This document shows positions 34,251-46,229 of a stretch of 64,000 nt of DNA, piece by piece. The stretch's first letter is position 1, and the number at the start of each line of letters is the position of its first letter. The stretch lies in contig NC_057316.1 in NCBI RefSeq assembly GCF_000687475.1, forward strand, positions 620,001 to 684,000, read 5' to 3'. The notes below the pieces were generated by a model, which saw only the letters and a list, made by a program, of their open reading frames with translations, ran no database searches and was not told the DNA's origin. This stretch comes from Ustilaginoidea virens. Lineage: Eukaryota > Ascomycota > Sordariomycetes > Hypocreales > Clavicipitaceae. The translations under genes and the position numbers were made by a program.

Positions 34251-35018
34251 TATTGCAATTCTCAAGGTCACTATAAAAGCAGAGCCTTACTAGCTAGCTA
34301 GATAGCACAAGACTATCTGCGACCTGTGAACTAATCTTAGTATAATACTAGATTTTTCACCAAGTCCTAAGACTATACAAGTGCTATAAAGCAGGGCAAG
34401 TGTAAAGGCAAGGCAAATATAAGATAACCAGAAAACGCAAGGAAGGTAAAAAGTTAAGAGGCATATAGTGCATTAACAGACTCGATTATGCTACCCTTCT
34501 ACTATCTAGAAAGAAGGGGGAAAGCTATCCTATATATACACGAAGGAGGGGTGGGCCCAGGCATCCAGGGAAGCCAGTAAGAGGGCTCCCCGTAATGCTC
34601 GCTATAATATATTAGCAACCCCGCTATATCCGACCTTTCCAACCACCCTAACCACCGCACTAGTAATTAGTCACCGCACTAGTAACTAGCCACCACGCTA
34701 GTGACTAACCACCACACTAGTGGACTAGCCACCACGCTAATAGGCCACCACACTAATTTAGCAATGCCACACCACGCTAGTAGGCCGCCACCACGCTAGT
34801 AGGCAACCACGCTAATTTAGCAATACCACACTTTTTCAACAAGGCCTACCTTACTTAATATACAGTAAATAATCCACTAAAAATCCTTAAGGTAAAAGGC
34901 AAAAGCCTAAGGTTAGTAAGACTACCGTAAGTCTAAGAGGCGGTATAAAGGCCAGAAGGTCAGTAGGCCAGTAGGGCATTAGGCCAGCAGCCTAATAGGC
35001 TACTATAGGATTTTAACA
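34251..35018 (-). repeat. 3' LTR of Copia-1 copy B
   Basis: Plus strand TATTGCAATT to TTTTAACA; reversed polypurine tract ccccctctgatt follows at 35019-35030. U3 subrepeats are at about 34640-34810 and the TATA box is near 34528. Confidence 0.92.
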
Positions 35019-35132
35019 CCCCCTCTGATTAGCTACTGTAGTAGCAAGCTAATCGTATAAAGGATAGGGAAAGAAAATGCAGTAAAAGTGCTAAGGAAAA
35101 ACATAGGAAAAACCTTAGTAAGTTAGTATAAG

Positions 35133-38100
35133 TTAGCAGGCCCTAAGGCCTAGTAACTCGCGGAACCTAGTAAATTTAGGGCCCGGCAGTGGCTTAGTAA
35201 GACCGTCAGCAGGCATACTATTAGTAGGTAAATAGGTAATTTTAACTAAGCCCAGCTAGGCTTGCTCCCTAATATACCGGAATTTTAATAGCGTATACTT
35301 AGTGCGAGCGTACTGATTAGGGTCGTTAGAATTCGAAATGGAGCCCTAGTTATCGCAGTATAGCGGTATAGGGCGTAAAATATCAATTTCCAGCTCCTTA
35401 CAAAGGTTAGAAAGCCACTATACCTTACAGATAGTCTCAAGTAATACATCAGATTCAGCTTCTAAAGTAGATAGTACTACTAAAGAGGCTCGCTTAGAAC
35501 GCCAGCTAATAGGACCACTATTAATAGTAGTAAGGAAGCCTCCAGTAGATTTAGAGGTTTCTTTACAGCCAGCAAAATCGCTATTAGAATAAGCGGTTAT
35601 AATAGGCTATTAGTTGCTTTTAGTAGTACTAAAGCAAATAGCTAGGTTCTTAGTGCCTTTAAGGTAGCTAAAGCTGCCTTTCGCAGCATTTAGATGCACA
35701 TTAGTTGCCTTGGACATAAACCGAGAAAGGTATTAGGTAGGGAATGCTAGGTCGGGTCTAGTCATCATCATAAGCCACATTATAGTGCCAGTAAGGCTCT
35801 GATAAAGGCTTTAATTAGTAGGGCTAAGGTCTTTTCCATTAGATTCATTAAGAATTCCTAATTGAAGTAGAATAAGCTGAGGTTTAGTATCCTATAAGCC
35901 GAATTTAGCTAGGACCTCTACTATAAATTAGGCTTGGTGTAGCCATAATAGACCTTCCTTCCTATTTCGTATAATCTATACGCTTAGGAAGAAGGAAGCC
36001 AGACCGCGGTCTTCTATAGCATAGACCTTATAAAATTTCCTTTTTAGCTGGTTAATATAAATTATATTTAGACCAACTAATAGGCAATCGTCAACATAAG
36101 TAACGATAAAGGTGCTAGTTTGCTTATTATAAAAGACGGCAACATCAGAAGCTAAAGGTAAAAAACCTTCACTAGAAATCAGGTCTTTTAGCCGGTATTG
36201 CCATTCGCGGGGTGCTTATTTTAGCCCGTATAGGGCCTTCTTTAGCAAGATAGCTTGCTTAATAAAAGGGTCGAATCCAGCTTCTTTAAGCAAAGTTAGT
36301 AGCTATTAGCGCTATATATTAGACCAAAGCTTGCTATCAGTTAGTAATAAGCTCTCTATAAATTCAAGGAATCTATTAGGGATATCCATATAAATAGTCT
36401 CAGAAAGTTCGCTATTTAGGAAAGCGCCTATAAAATCGATTTACTCTATCTCCCAATTATTGCTAGCAGCTAAAGCTAGTATAACCCTCCAGGTAGGTAG
36501 GATAAAGGTAGAAGCATAGGTATACTGAAAGTCCTTTCCTTCAACTTATATAAAGCCCTTGACAACTAATCTAGCCTTATATTTTATAGGCTGATTATTA
36601 GCATCCTTTTTAACCCGAAAAACAGGCCTATTGCGTATAATTTTCCTATCAATAGGAACGCTAGACTTAGGAATAAACTAGAAAACTTTAGTATCCAAAA
36701 GCTGCTCGAATTCCTTAAATAGTGCCTTTATCCAAAGGTCTTTTTCTTTTTCAGGGCATCATAGCACATCCTTCCAGCTATTAGGCGTACCATCAGGGGC
36801 CTTTTTAGCTAGCTTACGCTTAGCTGCATAGCAGGAATCCCATATTAGGTAATATAAATCATAATTAGGGAATAAGTCGGTAGGGCTAATAGGGTTAGCA
36901 GGGCTAGCAGGGCCAACAGGGCCAACAGGGCCAGTAAGGCCAACAGGGCCAGCAGGGCCAACAGGGCCAGTAGGGCTAATAAGGTCGGCAGGAGTAAGGC
37001 TAGTAAGGATATCTATAAGGTCATCCTTTGCAGTAGCCAGGGACTATAGTATAGTACCTTCTGACTTAGGAAGGTAATCCACGGTGGCATTAGTATTAGT
37101 AATATCATCCGGGGTAGCATTAGTATTAGTAACGCTAGTAAAATTAGTAGGGTCCGGCATACTTTCCAGGTCATCCGGTATAATACTAGTATTAGTAATA
37201 TTAGTAAGGTTAGTAGGGTCTGGCATGCTTTCAAGGTTATCTAGTAAAATAGCAGGTTCTCTATTAGATACCCCCTCTAAACCTGTATTTTGCCCTCTAT
37301 AAAAGTCTCCTTCTAGGCCACTAGAAATAGGGCCTATACCTTCATTTTAGTGAATAAAGGTAATAAAAGTTATTTTAGTAATAACCTTCTTCTTTAGAAG
37401 GTAGACTAAGTAAGTATTATTACCTAGAGTAGCAAGGAGCCTACCAGGCTCAGTACAGGGCGCTAATTTATAGCTTTTTACACGCTTTTCGTATGGTATA
37501 AGCACTTCAATAGCTGCTCCAATAGCCCTAAGGTTAATAAGATCAGGGTAGTGCTCCGGCGTAATATAGTTATAATCCTTTAATAGCTCCTAATAGGGGC
37601 TAGAAGGTCTATTAGTAATAGCTGTTATATTTACTAGCATAACAACGCTAGTAATTACAGCAGACCAGAGGTTAGATAGAAGCCTTGACCAGGCCATAGT
37701 AGCACGTAGCCTATTAGCTATAACCCTAATGGACCGCTTAACTAGGCCGTTTTGTTCATAAATATAAGGGCAAGAGGTATTAAAAGCTATACCCTGTTCA
37801 ATAAGCCAATCACTAAGCATTTTATTAATTTCATTTCCACCATTATAGTGGAATTCAACAGGCGTTTTACTATATCTGACCTGTAGGCTCTGTATAAAGC
37901 TCTGTAATGCTTTAAAAACAATAGTGCCTTCCCTATTAGGCAGTAAGTAAAGCCAGCGGAATCGGGATTTTCTATCCACTAATATAAGGGCAACAGGTCG
38001 TTTATTATATAGCATAGGTGATATAGCAAAAGTATCACCTTCTATAATATCCAGGCATTTAGCTAGATTAAGTATCGCATCTTTAGAAGGTCTTCTAACC

Positions 38101-40139
38101 TTTTTAGCCTGTATATAGGCTAGATAGCGAAAATCAGCATCTTTAACCTTATTAAGGTTAGGTAGACCAGGGGTATTAGCATAGGTCTTTTTAAGCAGCT
38201 GAATACCTATATGCCCTAGCCGTACATGCCAAATGCCGGCTAATTATAATAGCTTCTAATATTCTGTATCAGCAGCTATAAGGGCAGGAGTAGGGTTAGT
38301 AACCTCTATAGGGTCTTCGCTAGTCGTAATAGCGGAAGGTTGGGTAGTAGGGCTAGTAGCCTCTACAAGTTCCTTATTAGTCGCAGTAGTAGGAACGGGG
38401 GTAATAGTGGTTTCCTTAGGATCACTATAATCAGTAGGGTTAGTAGGGCTAGGGACCTCTACTACTATACTATTAGTATAGTGGCTGCAAGGTTGATGCA
38501 GTAGTGGTATATCTATTCCTTTCTATAGAAGGAAAAAGCCGTATTTTTCGAAGTTAAAAATGCCGATGCATTTACGGCTTACTGACCAAAGCTGATTTTT
38601 AATTAATACCCCTTTAGCGGCATAGTGCTTTACACCGCTAATGATGTTAATATCCAAGGCAGGAATATATAGTGCATTCTTAAGCTCTATAATACCCCAT
38701 TTGGTAGGATTAACGCCCTATAGTATAGTAAATCGTACTATGCCCCAACCAGTAGGGGAAATAGGGCCACCACCAGTAGTAATTACCGGCTTATCATCCT
38801 TCTCAAAATGGTAAAAAGTAGTGAAATGCTTCTTATCATTAACAATATAATAAGTAGAGCCTGTATCATAAAGGAGGGCATCCTTAGGGGTCCTGCCGCC
38901 TGATTTAGCACTATAGCTTATATTAGTGGATATAGTAGAAGAAGAATAAGATATATTAGTATCCTAGGTATTATAGTTGCCTATAATAAAGGCCTTAACG
39001 TCTTGCTAATTACTGCTAGAGTCCTGTTTCTTCTTCTATTACTACTTCTTTTTCCTATTATTAGTAGAATTATTCTTACTATTATTAGTAGAAGCGGTAT
39101 TAGTAGACCCTTTATTCTTAGAGTCTTTAGAAGCCTTAAGCTACTTAGGGTTATTATTAACAGCTACTTTATTAGACCCTTTAAAACGCTATTCTTCTAG
39201 TAGGTCAACCATAAAATACTAGAGGTTAAATTTGCTGCTATTAATAACACCTTGGGCGCTATAAGCCCTAATTATAGAGCGTTGGCGTTTAGTCTAGCGG
39301 GTAAATACCCCCTCTATAGCCTAAAGATACTAGTTAATTTAGTCGAAAGAGTCGATTTTAGAACCTAGGATTCTAAGGCGAGAAATATAGCTATTAAATT
39401 CGCTATTAAAAGCTTCCAAAGTGCCCTTATAACCGGTAAATATAAGGGTGTGAAAGGTAGGGTATAAATATGCCCGCTATACTTCTAGTGAGTGGCAATA
39501 CTAGGCCACTAGCAGAAGGTAGGCTTCCTCTAGGTTATTACACCAGTCTATAGCCTCTACAGCTTCTTCACCACAGCTATTCTTTAGCATTAGTAGTAGA
39601 AGTGCCTGCTCAGACTCATCAAAGTGCCTTACTATAGAGGGGTCGTTAACAAAGTTAGCTATTTTAAAGGCCCTAAGTTGTATAGTAAGGGCCTGCTTCC
39701 ATTGGTCGAAATTATAAGGGCTTTTTAGCTTTTGGGATTCCTTAAAGCGGTTAGCAGTCTTCACTAATTCTTTAATAGCCCCATCACTAATTTGGTTGGT
39801 AATAGTTATTATTAATAGCGTTATATAAATAGGCTCTTTACCCTTATATTTTATAGGGGTAGAAGGTTGGTCGATTTCCATAACATCAGCTTCACTATCA
39901 TCATTATCTTTAGTAGTAGTCATCCTAGTAGAAGGTCCAGCTTCAGTAGCTTTAGTAGGCTTCTTATTAGTAGCCTAGATAGCCTAGGTATCGTTATTTT
40001 GCCTACTAACTAGGCCCTATATAAGGTCAGTTAGTATATTCATCTGGGATTTTATATCGTCTATATCTAGCTATAGCTGTGCATTAGTATCAACTTCAGT
40101 ATTGGATTTAGGGACCTTATAGGATCCTAACTCTGCCAT
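35133..40139 (-). pseudogene. gag-pol: Copia-1 gag-pol, copy B
   Basis: Minus-strand frame from an intact ATG at 40139 to the TAA at 35133-35135: 1,669 codons, divisible by three, so no frameshift. Protease DTG is intact at 38859-38867 (LYDTGST). The RT box YVDD at 36087-36098 is intact. The integrase HHCC and DDE region lies around 37590-38250. The linker has repeated Gly-Pro-Thr type triplets (about 36890-37000, ggccaacagggcc units) and a duplicated SMPDPTN segment. In-frame stops are TAA/TAG. The longest open stretches are 37590-38015 and 39501-39923. Confidence 0.93.
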
Positions 40140-40873
40140 AGTGGGCAAAAAGGGTTTAAAAATCTGTTGAAAAATGGTGCCGATAGTTATAAAAACAGAG
40201 GAATAACTAGCTAAATAGCTAGCAAAATAGTCGAATAACTGGTAAAATAGCCGAGTAACTAGCTAGACAGCTAGTAAATATAGTGGCTAGTAGCCTACTA
40301 TAAAAGGTAACCGCAGAATATAGCGGCAGGTCTCAATATAAAAAAGCACGGATGCCGTAGGCGTTATGCAAGTCCGTATTATAGCGTTGGTATTCAAGGT
40401 GCTTATATGGTGCTATAATATCAAGGTGCCGTAAGTGCCGTAGGTGCCATAGGTGCCGTAATATAAAAGGTGCCGTAAGTGCCGTACTAAAGGTGCTATA
40501 AGTAGGAGAGTATAATAGATGCCATACAGTATAGTAGGTATCATGCACTAGGGAAAAAGGTGTTATACAGTGGTATAATGTAAAGGATATTACACTATAA
40601 AGTCCGTAGGTGCCGTAGGTTACGCCTAAAATAACGTAAGGTTACACTAAAAGTGCCGTAAGGTTACGCCGTAAGTTGCCGTTAGGTACGCCATTAATTG
40701 CCGTAGGGTAATACCGTAGGTAATAAAGGGTAAGCTAAAGGTGATAATAGGTAAGCTAAAGTTAATAAGGGTAAGCCGAAGATACCAAAGGATAGCTATA
40801 TTAGTAGTACTAATAAGCAAAAGAGACCAAGGGGTGAACATAAAAAGGTAGGGTAAAAACAAAGAAGTAAAAA
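40140..40873 (-). repeat. Copia-1 copy B leader with minisatellite
   Basis: Untranslated leader. The reversed 9-bp array (gtgccgtag units) is at about 40424-40497, shorter than in copies A and D. A second repeat zone (taagctaaaggt) is at about 40725-40790. Confidence 0.7.
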
Positions 40874-40888
40874 CCCGGGCTTATAACC
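40874..40888 (-). promoter_or_regulatory. Primer binding site, copy B
   Basis: Reverse of GGTTATAAGCCCGGG next to the LTR; one G to A change from the copy A and D sequence. Confidence 0.7.
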
Positions 40889-41656
40889 TATTGCAATTCT
40901 TAAGGTCACTATAAAAGCAGAGCCTTACTAGCTAGCTAGATGGCATAAGACTGTCTGCGACCTATAAACTAATCTTAGTATAATATTAGATTTTTCACCA
41001 AGTCCTAAGACTATACAAGTGCTATAAAGCAGGGCAAGTGTAAAGGCAAGGCAAATATAAGATAACCAGAAAACGCAGGGAAGGTAAAAAGTTAAGAGGC
41101 ATATAGTGCATTAACAGACTCGATTGTGCTACCCTTCTGCTATCTAGAAAGAAGGGGGAAAGCTATCCTATATATACACGAAGGAGGGGTAGGCCCAGGC
41201 ATCCAGGGAAGCCAGTAAGAGGGCTCCCCGTAATGCTCGCTATGATACGTCAGCAACCCCGCTATATCCAACCTTTCCAACCACCCTAACCACCGCACTA
41301 GTAATTAGTCACCGCACTAGTAACTAGCCACCACGCTAATGACTAACCACCACACTAGTGGACTAGCCACCACGCTAGTAGGCCACCACGCTAATTTAGC
41401 AATGCCACACCACGCTAGTAGGCCGCCACCACGCTAGTAGGCAACCACGCTAATTTAGCAATGCCACACTTTTTCAACAAGGCCTACCTTACTTGATATA
41501 CAGTAAATAATCCACTGAAAATCCTTAAGGTAAAAGGCAAAAGCCTAAGGTTAGTAAGACTACCGTAAGTCTAAGAGGCGGTATAAGGGCCAGAAGGTCA
41601 GTAGGCCAGTAGGGCATTAGGCCAGCAGCCTAGTAGGCTACTATAGGATTTTAACA
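40889..41656 (-). repeat. 5' LTR of Copia-1 copy B
   Basis: 768 bp, the same length as its partner; differences are mostly transitions. Confidence 0.92.
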
Positions 41657-41661
41657 TTTCT

Positions 41662-41830
41662 TCCTTATAATAGACGAGGGGAAGGAGAGGTTATAAATCG
41701 TTCTCCCTTTAGTTAGTATAGCTAAGAAAGCTTAACTGCCTCTTCGAAATTAATATCTTGCTGATCTATAATGCACTATTCTTTGCGGGATATAATTATC
41801 CTATGAGTGGTGGTTATTACCACTGATCAG
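41662..41830 (-). other. Copia-3 leader after 5' LTR
   Basis: Non-coding. In element sense it starts CTGATCAGTGGTAATAACC, which contains a palindrome-like GTGGTTATTACCAC (plus strand). It is the expected primer-site position, but I cannot name a matching tRNA. Confidence 0.45.
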
Positions 41831-42172
41831 TGTTGATATAAACTCGGGGTACCTAGTTTACCGTAGGGTTGCGCGCGTGGTAAGATGTACTGTGTGGTCA
41901 TAAAATAAAGGATTCTATTACTTTATTTATGATATGACTATCTAAAAGGAAAGAAAGGAAGCAAAAGAGGGTAATTATACGATATAGCCTTTTTATGCGT
42001 GCTGTGGTTATATGCATCGGCGCAGTTAGGCCGGGCTGCCTGCGTGCCCTACCGGGCTTAGGGGTAAAGGGGCAAAAGTGGCCATATCGTGTGCAATGGG
42101 TGTGCGCGGCATATTCGTCGCAATATGCCTAATTGGTGCCCAATTGGGCACCTTGCGATAGCGATTCCGATA
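41831..42172 (-). repeat. 5' LTR of Copia-3
   Basis: 342 bp, TGTTGATATAAACTC to GATTCCGATA on the plus strand, followed by TSD AGAAG. It keeps the TGTTG end that is mutated in the other LTR. Contains the imperfect palindrome aattggtgcccaatt. Confidence 0.87.
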
Positions 42173-42177
42173 AGAAG

Positions 42178-42353
42178 AGCCTGAATCGGGTCCCTTTCGC
42201 AGTTTATATATATCCGTATATAGCGCAGGCTAGAGCCCTAATGTTGCCCTATAGGCCCGCACATCTACCTTATATTATCCCTCCCGGACTAGGCATAAGC
42301 GCAGCCCAAGCCTTAATCGATCTATAGTATAGGTATAGCCCGAGTCCGTAATA
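42178..42353 (-). repeat. G4 3' LTR, last fragment
   Basis: Resumes after the Copia-3 TSD and ends CCGTAATA, matching the reversed LTR start (TGTCACGGGC). The reversed polypurine tract tacccccctt follows. Confidence 0.72.
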
Positions 42354-42424
42354 TACCCCCCTTCTCCGGGAAAAATTTCATCCGTTTCCATATCGGGGTT
42401 ACTATAGGGTTCGACCGGGCCTAT

Positions 42425-43062
42425 TATATATCTAGATATCCCCCTATTTAACCTTAAATGCCTCTCATACTATAGTATCCTTAAAGTTCTTTAGCGGTTC
42501 CTAAATCGGCGAATTATATCCCTTCTATTTTACTAGCATATTATATTTACTACTACGACCCTAAGCGTTCTTGGCAGTTAGTATCTCCTCATCCTCGAAT
42601 TCCTTATGCGGGGTATTAGAGTCCTCTAGTAGGACTAGTAGGGGACTAGGCCTAGTATCTATAAGTATTTAGCTTAATAGTAGGTCGGAAGCGGTATATT
42701 CTATAAGATTAATATAAAAGACCGGGTAGATATTATTGGGGATATCGAGTCGGATATTAAGTAGGGATAGAACGGCTATAACTATATACTTAGTAGATAC
42801 CTAATCGAGCTTTTTATAAGGCCGATTAGTCTTAATATTCTATAGGCTTAACTAAACTTAGTCCCCGACTTAATAGTATTCCGCTAGGCATTAGGAATGG
42901 TTCATCGCGTCCTATTACTACTATTAGGTAAAGGCGATAGCAGCCTAAGCGAATTCGCCCCCCTCCTATATTATAGCTAGGAAGCATACCACTCGCCCCT
43001 TAAGGGTTATTAAATTCGGTATAATATTGGGGGGAGATACTATAATAGGAGAGTCGAAGCTA
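42425..43062 (-). pseudogene. pol: G4 pol: chromodomain and integrase C-terminal part
   Basis: Minus-strand reading of the chromodomain (42425-42610) gives EEILTAKNA, then NMLVK, a stop, KGYNSPI, then EPLKNFKDT. The stop again replaces the Trp of KWKGY. The integrase C-terminal region follows to the right, parallel to G2 10240-10820. Only about 70 bp separate the chromodomain end from the polypurine tract, so this copy lacks the antisense module. The frame is broken by RIP stops and by the solo LTR at 43068. Confidence 0.72.
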
Positions 43063-43067
43063 TTTAG

Positions 43068-43632
43068 TGTCAAACAAAAACGGTGGTTTTTGCGCCTGCT
43101 AAGATAATGCAGTATGCGAAGGATAAAGGCAGTGGAATGGTAAAATCGCAGTAAGGTAAAAGTAACGGCACAGATAAGATACGAGACTAAGGCGTAGGGA
43201 CAATCTGAATTAATTGTGCACTCTTGCTTATATGCATACATCCATCCTTTTTTCCCACTATTTGGGTAGGAATATCTAGGGATTTAAATACATAATATTC
43301 CAACATAGAACATCCCTAGTGAAATCAATCTGACGTGAATATCATGACCATTCTGTGATATCATAGATATGTGGCAAAATGTGCATTTGTAGTGTATCGA
43401 GATTTGCGACGATAAAGTGGTGTGATTAATTTGTGATGCATCATATGTTTGCGCGTGAAGGAATGTGTGTATGTACTGGGTACTCAACTTTACTAGCAGC
43501 CGCCATATAAATATAAGTACTGAATACTTAATACCTTTTTCAATCTGATGATGCGGCGATGCGTAGGAATTGTCGGCGATAGATATCCAAAAATAATAAA
43601 ATAAAATAACAATAAATAATTTCATTCTGACA
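43068..43632 (+). repeat. Solo LTR without RIP mutation, unknown family
   Basis: 565 bp, TGTCAAAC to ATTCTGACA, with a perfect 5-bp TSD TTTAG at 43063-43067 and 43633-43637. A TATA-like ATATAAATATAAG near 43506 suggests plus orientation. Base composition differs sharply from its surroundings: CpA and TpG words are plentiful (tgtggcaaaatgtgc, gatgatgcggcgatg), while the flanks are full of TpA. No related sequence exists elsewhere in the window. It interrupts G4 integrase. The two open frames read across it have no recognisable protein. Confidence 0.8.
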
Positions 43633-43637
43633 TTTAG

Positions 43638-44080
43638 GAGATAGTTTAGACTATATCTAGTAATTAAAGAAGTATAGTTATTTAGAGCGTATTAGCAAAT
43701 TGCGAGATATTAGGGCTAATTATACTAGTCGAACGCTACTTTAATGCATAAGATAGCCTAGACCTCTTAGTTTATACGCTCTATATTACTATTAGTCTAT
43801 ATGTAGTATACCGTTAAGAGGAGTTATTTAGTCTTAATAGCCTAGTATATTGTAGTCTAGAATTGACCTACTTAGTCTGAGCCTTTATCGCTAATAATCT
43901 AGGCGGGGAATCTATAATACCGCTACTAGTAGTCTAGGAAATATTCTATATAATCCTCTACTTATATTAAGTATATCGCTTCGAGTTAGATATACTTTAA
44001 TAGGCAGTTAGTAATAACCATTAAGTAGCGCGGATCGGAGTTAATATAGGCTAAGAGGTCTATTATAAAGTCTATAGAGA
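43638..44080 (-). pseudogene. pol: G4 pol: integrase core
   Basis: Matches, reversed, the integrase core of G2 (about 9950-10250), including the segment equivalent to LLSTIYYP and the following helix. It continues, after G3, at 59395-59808. Broken by RIP stops. Confidence 0.72.
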
Positions 44081-44085
44081 TTTAG

Positions 44086-44337
44086 TGTAAACGACTAGCC
44101 CTAAGGCTACTGCGAATAGGCGTCGAATAAATATATTAAATAGACTAAGGAGGAAAGAGAGAGAACCCGAATAGGGGCCTCTCGGATGCCTATTTATCTC
44201 TATATAGTATGGGTCGGGATCCTAGCGTAGTTCCGTGATCCTATGCTGTTAACCCATCTAACCCTACCTAGGCTAGGTATAGGCATGGCCCGAGTCCTAG
44301 CCATATTATAGCACAGGTGTAGCCCGAGCCTATAATA
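44086..44337 (-). repeat. 3' LTR of chromovirus G3
   Basis: 252 bp; plus strand TGTAAACGAC to CCTATAATA, then reversed polypurine tract taccccccctcctc type (44338-44351). Confidence 0.88.
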
Positions 44338-44351
44338 TACCCCCCTCCTCT

Positions 44352-44848
44352 GTATTGCAATCGGATTAATTATATCCCGTAATCCCCCCTTCCTCCGCGC
44401 GGACCAATAAAGTCACTAGGATTTTTATTGCAATACCCTTAAGTTATAGGAGCGGTATACATTTATATAGGTATTAAGCTCGGCTCGTGCAATTAGAGGA
44501 TTCATAGGGTAGTTAACCTAGGTATAATATAGTGGAAATATATAGAAGTCTAGTATCGTATCGCCAGCTAAAGACCGCCTATAATAGCTAGAAGTATCGT
44601 AAAAAATTTTCTGCTAGCTATTAGTAAGAGATCCCTTTAGGCGAAAGTATTTTTCCTTTTATGCCTATTCTTCCTAACTCTTCTTCTTCCCTTTTCCTTT
44701 CTATAGCCGCTATAATTATTATCGGCATTATAACTATAAGTATTATCTTCTACCTAGGGTTTAAATATTAAAGCTAATTATCGATAAGACTATACTCTAT
44801 TTCTATTATTTATAAGCCTATATATCGATTCTAACCTGATCTAACTCT
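44352..44848 (+). other. Segment between G3 3' LTR and antisense ORF
   Basis: No coding frame. It contains, reversed relative to pol, the block shared with G1 and G2 (about 44570-44620, gtatcgtaaaaaattttctgc). This precedes the antisense frame, so it could act as its promoter (inference). Confidence 0.5.
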
Positions 44849-46170
44849 ATAGATTCTTTTAATTAACCGTATTAAAACCTAATTATATCCGATTCGACCC
44901 CTAATAGCGGTCCTACCGCAGGCAGTATTAATACCCCTATAGATCCCGATATTATAGAGATCTCGCGACCTATAAGTAGACCATCTTTAATATATTCCAA
45001 CCCATTAGAAACTAAGCCGAAACTACGATATACTATAGGCGATTACCTATTTAAGGGTAATTCATCCAATAAAGAGTATAAATACACCTATAATAAAAAG
45101 TTCTTATGCGAGCGGTATAATAAAAAAATATAATCAACTAGAGTTTTCCTTATTTATAAGCAAAAGGGCAAAAGTAAGGTGTATACCTACTGCTAAAGTG
45201 CGTATAGCTTATATATCTAGCTAGACTTTAAGCTAGCTAAGAATCTAAAACTCTAATAGATCTACTAAGTATAAGTAAAAGCCTATAAGAATAGGATAGC
45301 TATTATTAAGTATATATAACCCGCGATGGTAACGACTAAGGCCTAGGCTATTATCCTTTTGCCCTCCTTTTAGGCCCTTAATAACTAATAGTATTATACT
45401 ATAGCCGCTAACTAAATGACCCCTTATATCTTATATCTTGCCTTTAGGTCCTATAGTGCTACCGGGGAGTTTTCGGCTAGTATTTCTTAGGCTATAACTC
45501 CCTTCCGCTAATAGGCTAAATTAGTTATCGATCTGGCTCCTATATTAAGCATTATGTAAAATACCTAAAGGGAAGCTTAAGAGTATTACTCCTATATAGA
45601 GCGGTTCCTAGTAGCCCTTATATATCCTTATCTAGAACCCTTGCTAACTTGCCCTATATTACCGTACTACCCTAAGGCGCCGCCTATATATAGGTAGGAA
45701 GCGTAGGCTTATCTAGAAGCTTATATATAGTATCTATAGCTATCTTTATATTAGCTGCCGCCGCTAATACCGCTATTATAGCCGCTGCTATAGCAGTCCT
45801 AGCCGCCATCGCAATAGTCCTAGCCGCCACCGCCCTATCCCCTGCTATATACCCTATAGTATTTAGTTCGGGCCCTATTATAGCCCCCTCCTTATTCGCC
45901 CTATAGTATATCTCTTAAAATACCGTCCTATCGTAGGCGGATAGGCAATTATCCGCACCTAAACTATTCGCTATATATGCGTCCGAACCCCTAAGGATAT
46001 TATCCTAAAGGCTACTTATAATAGCTATAGCCGCCGCTAGAGTATGCCGACCTATATAATGCCGGGGAGGGCCTATATAGGGGCAAATAATATAGCTATA
46101 GAGCCGGAGGGGGGGATAGGTAGTACTAACCCGAGGGAGGGGTATATTAGCGCCGATATTATTATTATTT
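44849..46170 (+). pseudogene. Antisense accessory ORF of chromovirus G3, unknown function
   Basis: One plus-strand phase (that of 44888) is readable for about 430 codons with only TAA/TAG stops; the last TGA lies just upstream at 44837-44839. The likely start is ATA at 44849 (mutated ATG, then DSFN). Blocks in order: PNSGPTAGSINTP, IIEISRPIS, YTIGDYLFKGNSSNKEYKY, YNKKFLCERYNKK, GKSKVYTYC, LDFKLAKNLKL, VKAYKNRIAIIKY, DLAPILSIM, EYYSYIERFLVALIYPYLE. The tail (about 45660-46150) is rich in Pro, Gln and Tyr (QSQPPSQQSQPPPPYP once Gln stops are read as Gln). G1 carries a homologous frame. The gene is antisense to pol, so it would need its own promoter. Family unknown; a DNA- or RNA-binding role is only a guess from the low-complexity tail. 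Confidence 0.68.
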
Positions 46171-46229
46171 TTTTTTAATTTAAAGGGTATTTAGAATTTT
46201 TTTTTTTTAAGTAGGCGTTTAGTATTATT

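Larger units (their letters stand above)
34251..41656 (-). mobile_element. Copia-1 copy B, full length
   Basis: 7,406 bp, LTRs of 768 bp (34251-35018, 40889-41656), TSD TTTCT at 34246-34250 and 41657-41661. The primer site is at 40874-40888. Same organisation as copy A, on the minus strand. It is inserted in the 5' part of Copia-3. Confidence 0.93.
20927..42172 (-). mobile_element. Copia-3 (Ty1/Copia, divergent fungal clade), nested-in
   Basis: LTRs of 341 bp (20927-21267) and 342 bp (41831-42172) are flanked by TSD AGAAG (20922-20926, 42173-42177). Reading the minus strand from the right: 5' LTR, leader, gag region, protease, integrase, RT, RNase H, 3' LTR. A LINE (23593-30221) and Copia-1 copy B (34251-41656) interrupt it. 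Without inserts it is about 7.2 kb. It lies in the LTR of G4, 13 bp from G2. Confidence 0.88.

Noticed and set aside
42966..43625. Two minus-strand ORFs of 91 and 113 residues in the region without RIP
   Set aside because: They lie in a solo LTR and show no recognisable domain. Open frames are longer there only because RIP has not added stops.
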